64,000 bases of DNA from Prunella strophiata. Its lineage: Eukaryota; Chordata; Aves; Passeriformes; Prunellidae. This document shows, in pieces, positions 53,640-64,000 of this stretch; position 1 is the stretch's first letter, and each line of letters begins with the position of its first letter. The notes under the pieces were generated by a model. It saw only the letters and a program-made list of their open reading frames with translations. It made no database searches and was not told the DNA's origin. The translations under genes and the position numbers were made by a program. The DNA lies in assembly GCA_036583965.1 (NCBI GenBank), contig JAZBQD010000014.1, forward strand, positions 45,131,490 through 45,195,489. Direction: 5' to 3'.

Positions 53640-53645
53640 AATAAA
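53640..53645 (+). terminator. Polyadenylation signal of the solo LTR
   Basis: AATAAA lies downstream of the TATA-like element and about 100 bases before the LTR end. This placement is consistent with the 3' part of R in a retroviral LTR. Confidence 0.55.
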
Positions 53646-53747
53646 AAACCCATCTCTTTATTATCAATCCTCTGTTCAGCACAAATCTAAAACACAGCCC
53701 CATACAAGCCACTGGGAAGAAAATTTACCCCAGCCCAAACCAGCATA

Positions 53748-53752
53748 CCTTC
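53748..53752. repeat. Target-site duplication, right copy
   Basis: CCTTC directly after the LTR end repeats the five bases before its start, which supports the LTR boundaries. Confidence 0.75.
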
Positions 53753-54774
53753 ATCTTTACTTCCTGAATCTATACTTTGCTAACCTCTGCCAGATCATAC
53801 TAAAAATACAAGTCTGTATGTGCTCTCTGAATAAAGACTCCCATGTTGGGCTGGTTTTGTTTTACAAGAATTTATTTGTGTTGCTTTTCCTCCTTCCTTA
53901 GGTCACTGCCAGTATTGTCTGTGCACATCATCACCTTCCCTTTCCAGCAGACACCTCTGAAGAGGAAAGATAATAATTGGAGAAACTGTCATCTAGCTCC
54001 CAGTTTTAAGTTCTTTTTACACAACTTCACATACCTGTATAACCATACTGTTGTACTAAAGAAGAAATTTTCTTCTTTACTTGGGTGATAGTCATTTGAA
54101 AGTTCAAATTCTCAGCCAACTTCTTTTTATAAAAAAAACATTAATTGCTTGCATGCCATATTATTCATCAAAATGACTGGTGACAGTGGCCAGGCATATA
54201 GTCAAACTTCATTAATGTACCTGGTCAGGTGATCAACAAAGATATTTAGAAAGAATTAGGAAATTAAAGGTATTTGGTATTTTACCCTAATGTTTTGAAT
54301 GGAAATATTTATGCAAATTCAAAGTGACAACAACAACCAATCAAACAAACAAAGAGAGGATTTCTTCACCTACACAGTTCTAATCCAGTAATTTTGACAT
54401 ATAATTTGAGTGCAGTCACTGGAAGAATTTTCACACAACTTTCAGGGCTGTGTTCTTATTTTTTCTGTATATACATTTTAGTTTTAACATCTTAACAAAA
54501 CTTAATTTAGCTCGACATCTTTAACCATCTTTCTCTTTAATTTTAATTTTCTTTAAGCATGACAATTGAATCTCAAAATAAAATCAAAAGTCCAGCAATA
54601 ATCAGCTTTTACCCAAATGCTAACTAATACACAGTCTGGCCATGGAAAATCTGTCATTCATCTCTGTGCTAACTTAAAATAGTTATTTTAGTATTGGCAA
54701 GTGCTGATTAAAAAGCAAACTTTTAACAGTGGCATGCAAAGCATCACAAAATGAAGTTCAATACAAACAAAATC

Positions 54775-54865
54775 TTTGTATATATGTATTCATACATGCC
54801 TATACATATGCATATATATCCCAACTATTTATATATTTATATATATCTATATATATATTTATAGA
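54775..54865. repeat. TA-rich imperfect microsatellite
   Basis: Interrupted TATATA and CATA units fill about 90 bases, with AT content close to 90 percent. The strand would melt easily. It is a decayed TA/CATA microsatellite. Confidence 0.85.
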
Positions 54866-55511
54866 CTTTAGCTAACACTTGAGATCCATTATAAAACCTG
54901 ATCTCCTTAATGTTAAGTATAAAAGAGGGGAAAAGGGAAATTACCAAAATTTATTTACTTAGTGAGTTTTGAGATTTTATCATTATTTTTATTTCTTTAA
55001 ACCAAATCTATGTCTGGGCTGTTATCCTCTTTCAAAGAGGAGGAGTAGACTAATTGGGTAATAAAACCAATAATGTACATAGGGCTGGATCCTAAGCCTG
55101 TCACAATCAAAGTGTGTGTTTCCACTGATCTTTCACCTGCTGAAGTGTTACCAGGTATCTACAGCACTGAAAGAAAGATAGAAGAGTTAAAACAGAGAAC
55201 ACTTTTTTCTTTTTTTTCCCTTTTTAAGTGTAACATGATTTTAATAGGTATAAAGCTTTTCTAGGGAGGAGAACTTAAGTTGTCAGAGGCACTGTAATCT
55301 CAGCTACTCTTTTCCCTTCTAGTAGTTATAAAGATATTAACAAAATCTGAGAAAAATGTCATGTGCTTATTAAAAGAAAATAGTTCCAACAGAAGATTAT
55401 AGAATATAGTTATGAGGGATTACACTTTTCCATAACTCTCAGAATCATTGGAACTCAAGCATGACATAGTTCAGGTAAGTTCTGCTTTTGAAAAACTAGT
55501 TTTTAAGCATG

Positions 55512-55583
55512 TATTCTGTATTGTATTACTAACACAATATTCTGTATTGTATTACTAACACAATTCATGTATTACTAACACAA
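55512..55583. repeat. Tandem duplication, 26-bp unit, 2.6 copies
   Basis: The unit starting TATTCTGTATTGTATTACTA occurs twice exactly (55512-55537 and 55538-55563). A third, partial copy (55564-55583) keeps the last 16 bases of the unit. The identity of the first two copies indicates recent slippage. Confidence 0.93.
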
Positions 55584-56612
55584 TAATTTGAGGTGTAATC
55601 AGAAGTACAAGACTACATGTATCATGTAAATAGTTTTTACCTTGTCATTACATTCCATTCTGATGGAAATTAACAGAAACAGAAATCTCATTAACAGGTT
55701 ATTTATAGAGAACTATATTTTTAACTTGATTGTACCTGTGAGGATCTATTCATTTCAGGAGCAGTATAAAAGGTTGTAACTCACCTCATGGTTTGATTCA
55801 TACCTCCTCTACCCATCAGTGTATGTCTTGCCTGGTGGCTGGAATCAAGGTAGAAACATTTGGAAAAGAAGTATTTTTGGCAATCAGAAGAACTAATTTT
55901 CAGTAAGTGTGCTTAGCAAAATCAGCAAGCAGCTTTCCATAAGATGTTTAGTTGGAAATTATTCTTCACACCAGAAGAATAAGTTAAGTGAGTAAGAAAT
56001 CCTATTTCAGACTGGGGTTTTGCCAGCAACACTGAATTCACACTGAGGGAGATTTTTTTTTGGCATGAAAAGCTGCAATAGTTTTAACTCTCCTCCCAAA
56101 CACAGACACTCTCATCTTCTTTGCAATTACAGTGAACTTGGACTGTTTGTTCAGCAGCAAGAAAGTCTTTTAGCTTATGCCTAAGTGAAAGAGGACTGAC
56201 ATCACAGGTAAAATAGATTCTGATCCTCTAGCTATAGTAGTTTCTGACAGTATGCTGAAAATCAGTGGCATTTAAATGTGACAGTAGTCATCTGAGTTGG
56301 TAAAGTTGTTAAATCTTCAAGTCTAAAAAATTTTAAGTCCCCAAGTTAAAATTGTGAGAAAAATAAAAGCATGTTTTACTGAGATTCATTGTGTCACTTA
56401 TCAAAAACAAATGTTTAAGGCTTTTATTTCTCTCTTTAATTCCTTTGGCAGAATATTTTTTCCAACACTGTCATGTCCATTGGTCTTTTCTGTTTGAGGA
56501 GTACACTCATCTTGACTACAATGATGTGGTTTAGTACCTGTAATAAGATCCTGACAACAATGCTTTTGAGCATAGATAGAGAGCAATTGGGGTATTTTTC
56601 TGTTTTGCAGGC

Positions 56613-56629
56613 AAAAAAAAAAAAAAAAA
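56613..56629. repeat. Poly(A) homopolymer, 17 A
   Basis: Plain run of A with no retrocopy recognised upstream. Confidence 0.85.
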
Positions 56630-57674
56630 GTTTTAAATTCTTACCTATGTATTTCAAGCAGCTGGAGAGCCTTATCTGATTTTTATTATCTGTCCTAGAG
56701 AAAGTCATCCCTTAAAGTCAAAGCTCCAACTTTCTGCCTGATTTGAAGCTAAAAAACCACCCATATTTTCACATGGTATTTGCTTAACATTTTTTGAAAT
56801 GTTCTTTCTTCCACTCAGAGAGAAGGTCAGAGCTGAAATGTTGAGATGGATTTGTTGAAACTTTCATAGAGGAAATGTTGGTCTTATGCAAGGTCAGAAT
56901 CAGAATTTAATTTGCAAAATCCTGGTGAAGATAGGCAAAACTGTGGGTTCTGAAGGGAGGTTAATAAGTTTCTTATTGTTGAAGTGCAGTGGAACTTTAA
57001 TCCTGTTTGCTTTGAACAATGAGTTCATTGGTTTGATAATGACTTCATAAACTATCCAATGAAAAAATCCAGTGCTGTAATTAAGAAAATGACACTGCAG
57101 CCCTACTAGCCTCTCTTTAGAAACGAAAATTTGTAAGCAAGCTAAAAAAATGTTAGTCCAAATAATAAAAACAGAATGTTAAAGTCAAACTATGTAGTAG
57201 GTTCTTAAATACAATGGCAGAAAATGTCACTTCTTTATCATATCTTCACTGCAGGGCAAATCACATCTGCGTTTAAAACCATGACATGCTTGGAAAAACA
57301 CTGTCTTTTCTTTCTTATAAGAAAACACTTCCATGTGATTTAATAGGATTAAGAAGCCTATGAGTAAATCTGACTTGATCATCAGTCTAATGGGATATTA
57401 AAATTGTTTACTGGGAGAAGGCCAGGAGAGAAAATCAGGGAAAAAAGGAAGAAATTAAAACTCCTTAAACTTCAAAGAAGTAATTAAGTAAGTTTCCTGC
57501 TGACCAGAGTATCATGAACCTGATTCTCACAGGACATCTCAGTCAATTTAAAAGTTTGTTTGCCCTATCATCTCATAGGAACCACGATGCTTCTATCAGC
57601 ATCTTGTTTTTGTATCAGCCTCTGTGAAAAGTAGTGAATAATTATTTTTTAGTGACTATTCCACACCACCTAAG

Positions 57675-58250
57675 TGTGAGCTTTTACACTGTGTGGGAGG
57701 TAGTACTGAAGGTAATTTCACCCCCTAAAGAGTTGCAGCTGTTCTGATTACTAAGATTTGGAACAGGTGTGCCCTTAATAGGGTACAGGTACAGCTTATG
57801 GCATTGAGTAATGTAAAAGGAGGGACCAAGAAAATAGGAGAGACAGAATTCAGTTAGCAGTGCTGTGGTGAAGAAGGAGGATGGAGTCAGCACTGCAAGG
57901 AACAGAACTTGTGAAAAGGTGTGGGACTTTCTACAGCAAGATAACATTTCAGAGTGTGCTGATATAATTGGTAACCTTATCTGTGTCCATAACAACAACA
58001 CTGTAGAGTAACTATGGACTGATTTGCTTATATTTGTATTAAAAAAGGGAGTCCTATAACACTGTAGAGTAACTATGGACTGATTTGCTTATATTTGTAT
58101 TAAAAAAGGGAGTCCTATTGCAAAGGAGTGTTATAAGGTCATAAATTAGGTTTCTCTGGGAGATACTTTACTCTGTTACCTCTGTAAGAAAATAAAGCTA
58201 GGCTAAGACATGCTCTACCTAGTGGTAGAGTATAGTAAATATAGGCAGTA
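57675..58250 (+). mobile_element. Possible LTR or LTR-like repeat with internal duplication
   Basis: The segment differs from its surroundings in base composition. It shows features expected of an LTR: a start region TGTGTGGGAGGTAG (57690), a purine-rich middle, a TATA-like TTATAAGG at 58131 and a polyadenylation signal AATAAAGC at 58191. It carries an exact 61-bp tandem duplication, which is common in U3 regions. I could not find a target-site duplication or a clear 3' end, and I do not recognise the family with certainty. It could instead be unique sequence. The 105-codon minus-strand open frame (57684-58001) shows no domain. Confidence 0.4.
57997..58118. repeat. Exact tandem duplication, 61-bp unit, two copies
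   Basis: Copies at 57997-58057 and 58058-58118 are identical over all 61 bases. The unit starts AACACTGTAGAGTAACTATG and ends GGGAGTCCTAT. Perfect identity means a recent event, or an assembly artefact. Confidence 0.96.
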
Positions 58251-58860
58251 TAAATACCTCTCCTAATACTATGTGTTCATAAAATTAGAAGTGACTTAGG
58301 CCCTCCTGGATTGTCAATCCAGTTGTTTCCCATCAAATGGAACCATACCATGTAACACTTTTGATATAAATATCTATACTGTTCTGCTTCTAATTTGTAT
58401 TTTAACTACTATGGATAGATCCTCACCACTAAAATGATAAGAAACTTTTTTTTTTATTCTTTCCAGTACAAATTTATGGTGGAAAAATTTTAAAAAGTGA
58501 CTGGTCCAAAGTAAAAGAAAAATATAACTCTTTCAAAACATTCATGGAGATTGAGACATGTTGAAAGTATAATATTATGCTTGAGGGGAAAGGTTCTCTC
58601 TCGTGTAATAAACTGTTGACAAGCAGTAACATTTATTGAGCAATCTGAGAGAGCATTCTCCTTACTGACAAAGGGCTTTTGGCAGATAACTTTAGTGATC
58701 TAAAAAGCTGGTTAGTGTGTTCCTTGAGTGGCTGTAAAAGTGAGGCAAGGCAGAATTAGACTGCATTTTTTGCATTTCTTTTAAACATCTCCCGTAGAAT
58801 AAGGTTACATGGAAAGTCTCACTCTTTATAAAAGAAATTCATGCTCAGTTCATGGAAACT
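58251..58860. other. Unique sequence without a recognised gene
   Basis: About 600 bases between the LTR-like segment and a CR1 tail. No gene or repeat was recognised. Confidence 0.6.
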
Positions 58861-58989
58861 TTCAAGGCTGGACAGAACTTTCAGCAGCCTGATCCAGTTG
58901 ATGATGTTCCTGCTTATTGCAGGGAGAGTTGGATGAGATGACTTTTAAAGGTTCCTTTCCAACACAAACTAATTTTTGGTTCTATGATC
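58861..58989 (+). mobile_element. CR1 LINE fragment, 3' end
   Basis: Only the last 130 bases of a CR1 copy remain, in plus orientation. Blocks in order are 'ttcaaggctggacagaactt', 'cagcctgatccagttgatga', 'tgttcctgcttattgcaggg', 'ttggatgagatgacttttaa' and 'aggttcctttccaac', with the final 'ttctatgatc' repeat tail. The 3' end matches the same CR1 group as the copy at 44095 more closely than the one at 34561. Confidence 0.93.
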
Positions 58990-61900
58990 AGTCCTCATAT
59001 AAGGAGAGCCTAGGAAGCTGCCCAAAACCAGAAACCTATTTTCAAGTAGTTGTATATACACTGATTGAATCCTACCATCATATACAAGGCAGCTTGTGGT
59101 GGATGGAGGAGAGGCAGCTATAACACATCTGTCAGAAATTTATCTATCAGAGATTTAGCAGTGTGTACCACAATTGGTGTGTTCTGTTACACAAGAAAAC
59201 ACAGAAAACAGAAATTTGTTCTAAAACCCTGGAGGTGAATTAATTGCTTGTGAGACCTATTTTCAATTTACTTCAATTTTTCCTTAGATGTCAAAAGCAC
59301 TAAAAGTTTGTCTGTAAGTATTGCTATAAACAATTGAGTCTTACTCCAGTATACCAGAGGTGAAAGTCTCCTCTTCAGATTTATATATGTGAGAGAAATT
59401 CCCTCTATATATTAAGATATGAGATGTCAGAGCCCTAAGAACAAGAGGCCTGAGTTATCCTAATCAGCCTCCCCTGGAGACCCACAACCACACTCATACC
59501 CATATCCAAGCTACCAACTCACCTGCCTGCAAGGGCCACTCTTGCCCTAACTCTGGGATCCTAAAATACTAATTTTTGTTACTTGTTTCTTTGAAATACT
59601 TAAGTATAACACCTTAAAATAATAATATTTGTGGCCAGACTATTTTTGATTATATGATGCTTATATCCTTAGTCTACAGTAAGATGCAGCATCCCATAGT
59701 CTCCAAAACACTCAGATTTAAAATCCACATGAGCATTACTGTATTGTGAAATCTGTTCTGAACCAAATCCATTGGATAGCAGTATAACATTTCACAGAGT
59801 TTTTTATTTATTTGCTTCTCAGTATAGAATTACTCGGTAATATAAGGTAGCTATAAACACCTTTGTGATGAAAAGGCACTAAAATGTCCCTGGTTGGTTA
59901 ATTATTACAGTTGAAAAAATAGGTTAAACTTGGGATAGGGTGGCAGGTGGCAAGGGCCCCAGGAGCTTCCCCTTTCATTGATTACCATTTTCACTCTGAA
60001 AGAGCATGTGAGTGAGAGTGTGTGTTCCAGGGAACCATGTGGAATGAAATAATCTCCTACAGAAATGGAGAGTAGCCACTGGGCAGTAAAATCTCAGTGT
60101 CAGTCTGACAGTTTGGGAGTTCACCAGTTTTGGGCCTCCATGATGCCAAATAAATGGGATTATGGAAGAATTCTTCTTCTCTATTTCATTTTCTTGCCTA
60201 AAGACATTCCTATCTCAGGTTAGACAGATCTCTGCTTGCTTGTCAGTCCCTACTGACTTCACTTGAAGCCACATAAAAGAGTATATAGGAAAGCAGCATC
60301 AGACTCAAGTAGAAATGACTAAATTCTTACTTGATATCAGGCCATATGCACCTTGGTTTGAGATACACTAGTGATCCCAAACAGCCCTGAAGCCTTTGAC
60401 AGTCTTTGACACTGGAATGAGTAGCAGTACATGACCTGTGTTTATATTATTAACATTTCACAAGCTACAGCAGAGAGCAGTCATGTGCAAAATAGCCTGA
60501 TCAGTGGTAATTCCTGATTGGTGCTGAGGAACTGCTCAGAAAACATGTGATTTGGTCTGATTCAAAACAATGCTAGGGATCATCCTAAGAATTTCAAAGT
60601 GGCCAATAAAGAGCCTGCTGAAAGATGTGCTCCTTGTCAGAAACAAGATTCCAAAGTGGCTTTGTCAGCTGTGTCTTCCATTTGCTGTAGAGAGTGAGTG
60701 AGCTAACAGATGGGTATGAACAGGTAACAGGAAGGGCAAACTTATCCCTTGAAATGTCATATACCAACTCACCCTATTTCATGGCCATGGCCCAGAAAGG
60801 CAATTCTGCAGTGATTTCTCTCCAATGAGTATATGCTCATTGCTCAACATGGATCACTGGATCAGTACATATGTGGAGTCTGTTTGCTGTACATGCTGGC
60901 CCATGTACAAGTATTTGGTAATTCAGGGGGGTTGATTTTATACACTTATTGCTCTATTAATGAGAAACTCACAAATAGCTTCACTGTTTCAGTCACAATT
61001 GAAAAAGAAATCATTGCCTTTTCTTCTGCAAAATAATGCAACAACTTACAGAAGTTAATATTGCATTGTGGAATTTATTGTTGTACTTGAAATTTTACAG
61101 TAAATAGTTAGGCTTAATTTAATATAAATTTAAATGTTACTGACAAGAATTATTTCCAAGTTTCCCTTTCTCACAGAAAATAACTCTCTATTTGGGGTAT
61201 TTTGTGTTAGGTTTTGCTTTTTCCTGAAGTCAGTCTATCCTTCCTAATTATGAACATGTTCTCAGTATCTTTTTGCTTCACCTTTCATGCTCCTCTGTCA
61301 TTGTTAAATCTCTGCTCTACTGTATAAGTTTAATGCTGTAGGGTGTATATGCCTTGCTCTAAAAAAAAAAGAAAAAAATTATACTGGAAAAACATTAGAG
61401 ATGTGGAATTGAAGACACTTCCCATCCATCATCTCTTTTGATGCATTGGTTAATCAAGGTGCAGAGATACTCCTCATATTGCAGTCTATACTATGTTCTG
61501 TGTTGGTGCATAGTGGACCATTTTTGTGTCATATTCTCTCTGTTGCTATAGAAAAATGCTCTGTTTCTTTTGCAGGAGCAAATATTATCTCTGAGCCACA
61601 GCTAATCATGAAGTAAGAGGAGCTGTTTTAATGAATATCACTAAGTTCAAAAAGAAGAATCCAATTTCTCTCCTTGTAGAGAGAACATGAATATACATAC
61701 ACTGTTTGGCATCTCTAGGAGCTGAACATCTTAACCAGGGCAACACAGAGCACAAGTTTCAACACAGATCTTTTAAATTCATATTTCTTCATGGGCAGTG
61801 ATGTAGTTCAGTTCTGGAATATACTTGCATTATACTTGAAAACTCAACTCCTCTGCCACTAATAATAAAGAATATCACTGAGCTTGAACCTATCTGTACT

Positions 61901-64000
61901 TTGCTGTTTTGCAACCAAACTGATCCTTGATGTTCATGAGTCTAAATGTATAAAAGATGCATTTATTCACATATTTGTTTTTGCACATCTATTTTGTGAG
62001 ATCATGTGTAGTTTCTGACATATTGTGTAAAGTGGAAAGGGAAATTATTAGTAAAGTGCTGTCCCTCTTGGCCTATCACCCAAATTTTTATTTTTGTATC
62101 CCTTACTTCATGTAAGGAATTATATCACTGTTTCTGTCTTCGAATTAAAAGCCCTTTCCTACATGGAAAGTACTAAATGAACCCATAAAAGTCCTGAACA
62201 TTTACAGTTAAATAAACCACAATGCCTCTTCAATGTCAGCCTTTTTCTTTCTGCTGTGACAGATGGTACACATTTCTATTTGGATCAGAAAAAATGTCAT
62301 GTTAAGAAATATTTCCATGTAACTTTTATTTATGTTATTTGAAAGCAAGCCCAAGTTAACCAGACCAGAAAATTTATACCAAAAAAGCATTACTCCCGAC
62401 AGTTCACTACCCCAAACCTTGCTAATTCAAACCACTCCATTTCTTTTTGCCAAACAGCAGTGTCAATGAAGAGGCTAATAAGAGATAAATTCCTTCCTTT
62501 TAATGAACATGTTTAAGACAAATCAGTCATTATCAGGTATTGCATGCTGTGGGTCAGCTGTGAGGATGCTGAGCTGCAGCCCAAAAACACTCACAGCATT
62601 CTGTTGGTTTTTGTTGTATGCTAGACTGCAAACATCTGACAAAATGGCAATCTAAGTATGTTCAAATAAACCAGAAGGAATATCTCCAAAAACTGGTATG
62701 CACATTAACCCAAAACAGCTGGCTGTCCAAATGATTGCTAATTCAGTTTTCATTATTACTCTCTTATTTTGTTTACTGAAACATTCTTTAGAATGTTTTT
62801 ATAGAACCACAGGGGACATGCTGGAGTTATATATCGGGGAAAATTCTATTACCATACCCAGTCCACTCTATTATACTGTTCCCTCCAGGAAAACAACAAA
62901 GTATTTTGCTGGTTTATAATTTTCTTCTCTTTTGCAGTAGGAATTAGTTGCTTGCTGAAGAAAGGCAATTAAATTGTAAGTTTTGTATTTTTTTATAAAA
63001 ACCTGTCTCAATCCTGCTGGTGACAAATGTTCTGCTATCCTGGAGGAAGGAAATCAGCATGAAAGCATTATCATGCAGTTTTTTGATTACCTAAATAACA
63101 AAGATGTTCTTCTTGTCATCTAGACACTTTATTTTGTAAACATCTGTAAGTGACATAGTTGAATATAAACAGATAGAATGGCAGCTGCCTGTCAGACAAG
63201 ACTGAAATGTGCAAGTGACACCACGGGTGGGATGAAGGAGGCTTTGTTGTACCCACTTTAATGTTTTCTGTGCTAATGCAAAGACCACTGACAAATGCTT
63301 GAGGCTAAGTAGCCTTTCCACAAAGCCATGCATAGGGCTGTGTTTGGACAAGATATCACCTCTAGAATAACTGGAGATTGTTCTTCCTGCAAGTACTTTG
63401 TTCATACTGCCCATATATTGTTACTATGTCTGTATAAGATTGAAGGTCCTTGAAGACCTATATTTTTCAGGACGTCACTGTCAGAAGAGTGAGTAATACA
63501 CAGCAAAGAAGCCTATGCTGAATCAATTCAGACTTCTTTTTTGTTCTTTCCAGAAGGACAACTAAATAGGTCTACAGAGTGTATATTTTTTTTTAAAAAA
63601 AGCCATTTTTCTTAGATAAAGGAACAACAGAATAACGGAAGAAAAAAATGCATAACTGATGATGCTACTTCCAAATCAGTAAAATATATAAGTATATGCT
63701 TGATATAATCCCTATTCAGAAATTTGTGCTCACCTACATGCTTCCCCTGAAAAAAGTGTGGTTCTGTCTAATCATTCATCTGTTTATTCTTAGTAAAGGA
63801 TCAATCACTGAACTGGCATTTCAGGGACAGACAGAATAAAGGAAGATAATTATCTGGAGAAAAAAAGAGCACTCCAAAGAGAGAAACTATTCAAACATCT
63901 CTACATAATATCGGTACAGAATACTACTGAGAAAATTTCTTGCACTGGCCAAGACTCATTTCAGCATGACAAGCAATAAACTCTGCATAATATTTGAGTT
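58990..64000. other. Unique region without a recognised gene
   Basis: No exon, RNA gene or repeat family I can name was recognised. A C-rich patch at about 59440-59560 is distinct from its surroundings and may be an unrecognised repeat. The longest open frame (107 codons, minus, 63091-63414) shows no domain, signal peptide or splice support. Confidence 0.55.

Larger units (their letters stand above)
53184..53747 (+). mobile_element. Solo LTR of an avian endogenous retrovirus (5-bp target duplication)
   Basis: A complete LTR of about 564 bp in the plus orientation, starting TGTTATG and ending CAGCATA, where the usual terminal CA has become TA. Inner sequence matches an avian LTR family I recognise: 'gggttgagataaagaaagtt', 'cttcccatgggcaggcaggt', 'aaggccttggctctgtgtaa' and 'aaacacagccccata'. 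A TATA-like element lies at 53476-53483 and a polyadenylation signal AATAAA at 53640-53645. This spacing fits a U3-R-U5 layout. Perfect CCTTC repeats flank it; a 5-bp duplication is the size typical of ERVL-like (class III) elements. No internal retroviral genes lie next to it, so it is a solo LTR left by recombination between two LTRs. Confidence 0.9.
53753..57674. other. Unique AT-rich region without a recognised gene
   Basis: No exon or named repeat was recognised. The interval holds a TA-rich simple repeat (54775-54865), a tandem duplication (55512-55583) and a run of 17 A (56613-56629). Open frames reach 90 codons and have no domain. Confidence 0.55.

Noticed and set aside
53614..53901. 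95-codon plus-strand open frame.
   Set aside because: Nearly half of it lies in the solo LTR and the rest continues into unique flank; no retroviral or host protein similarity was seen.
63091..63414. 107-codon minus-strand open frame.
   Set aside because: No known domain, no signal peptide and no exon boundaries were found; chance is the simplest explanation.

Overview
This window looks like a stretch of bird nuclear genome: AT-rich, CpG-poor, non-coding DNA from a gene desert or a very long intron. The assignment rests on the interspersed repeats. Seven pieces of the avian CR1 LINE are recognisable by their 3' ends, which carry the usual 'ccagatgat' core and a tail of the ATTCTRTG type. Two LTR sequences belong to families I recognise as typical of birds. 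I cannot name the species or the locus. No SINE-rich mammalian pattern, bacterial operon structure or viral genome is present.

I found no protein-coding exon I can support. Every open frame is short (the longest is 119 codons). None shows a recognisable domain, a biased amino-acid composition typical of a protein, or a convincing splice context. Several clearly arise from repeats: the frame at 44129-44437 is the decayed end of CR1 ORF2 disrupted by a microsatellite, the frame at 53614-53901 starts inside an LTR, and frames near 41784-42023 read through a simple repeat. I saw no tRNA, rRNA or known structured ncRNA, and no CRISPR array.

Layout. Positions 1-20500 hold one CR1 3' end (451-611), a 29-bp tandem duplication (8687-8746) and a hairpin/duplication patch (18511-18565). 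They also include a stretch (about 9900-10230) that reads like an old regulatory element. Positions 20500-38900 hold four CR1 pieces (20522, 33644, 34561 and 36499, the last about 0.87 kb on the minus strand), long A and T homopolymers, and a diverged LTR-type repeat starting at 38486. Positions 38900-53200 hold a GGTTTT/GGTTT simple repeat (41796) and a 0.73-kb plus-strand CR1 with an expanded TGCTC microsatellite inside its ORF2 remnant (44095). Two G-rich patches able to form quadruplexes also lie here. Positions 53200-64000 hold a solo LTR with a 5-bp target-site duplication (53184-53747), two tandem duplications (55512 and 57997), a second LTR-like segment (57675-58250) and one more CR1 tail (58861). 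The rest is unique sequence in which I see no gene.

I did not find an undescribed biological system. The best supported observations are the intact solo-LTR insertion, the in-CR1 microsatellite expansion, the exact 61-bp duplication inside an LTR-like segment, and a few candidate conserved non-coding stretches that only an alignment could confirm.
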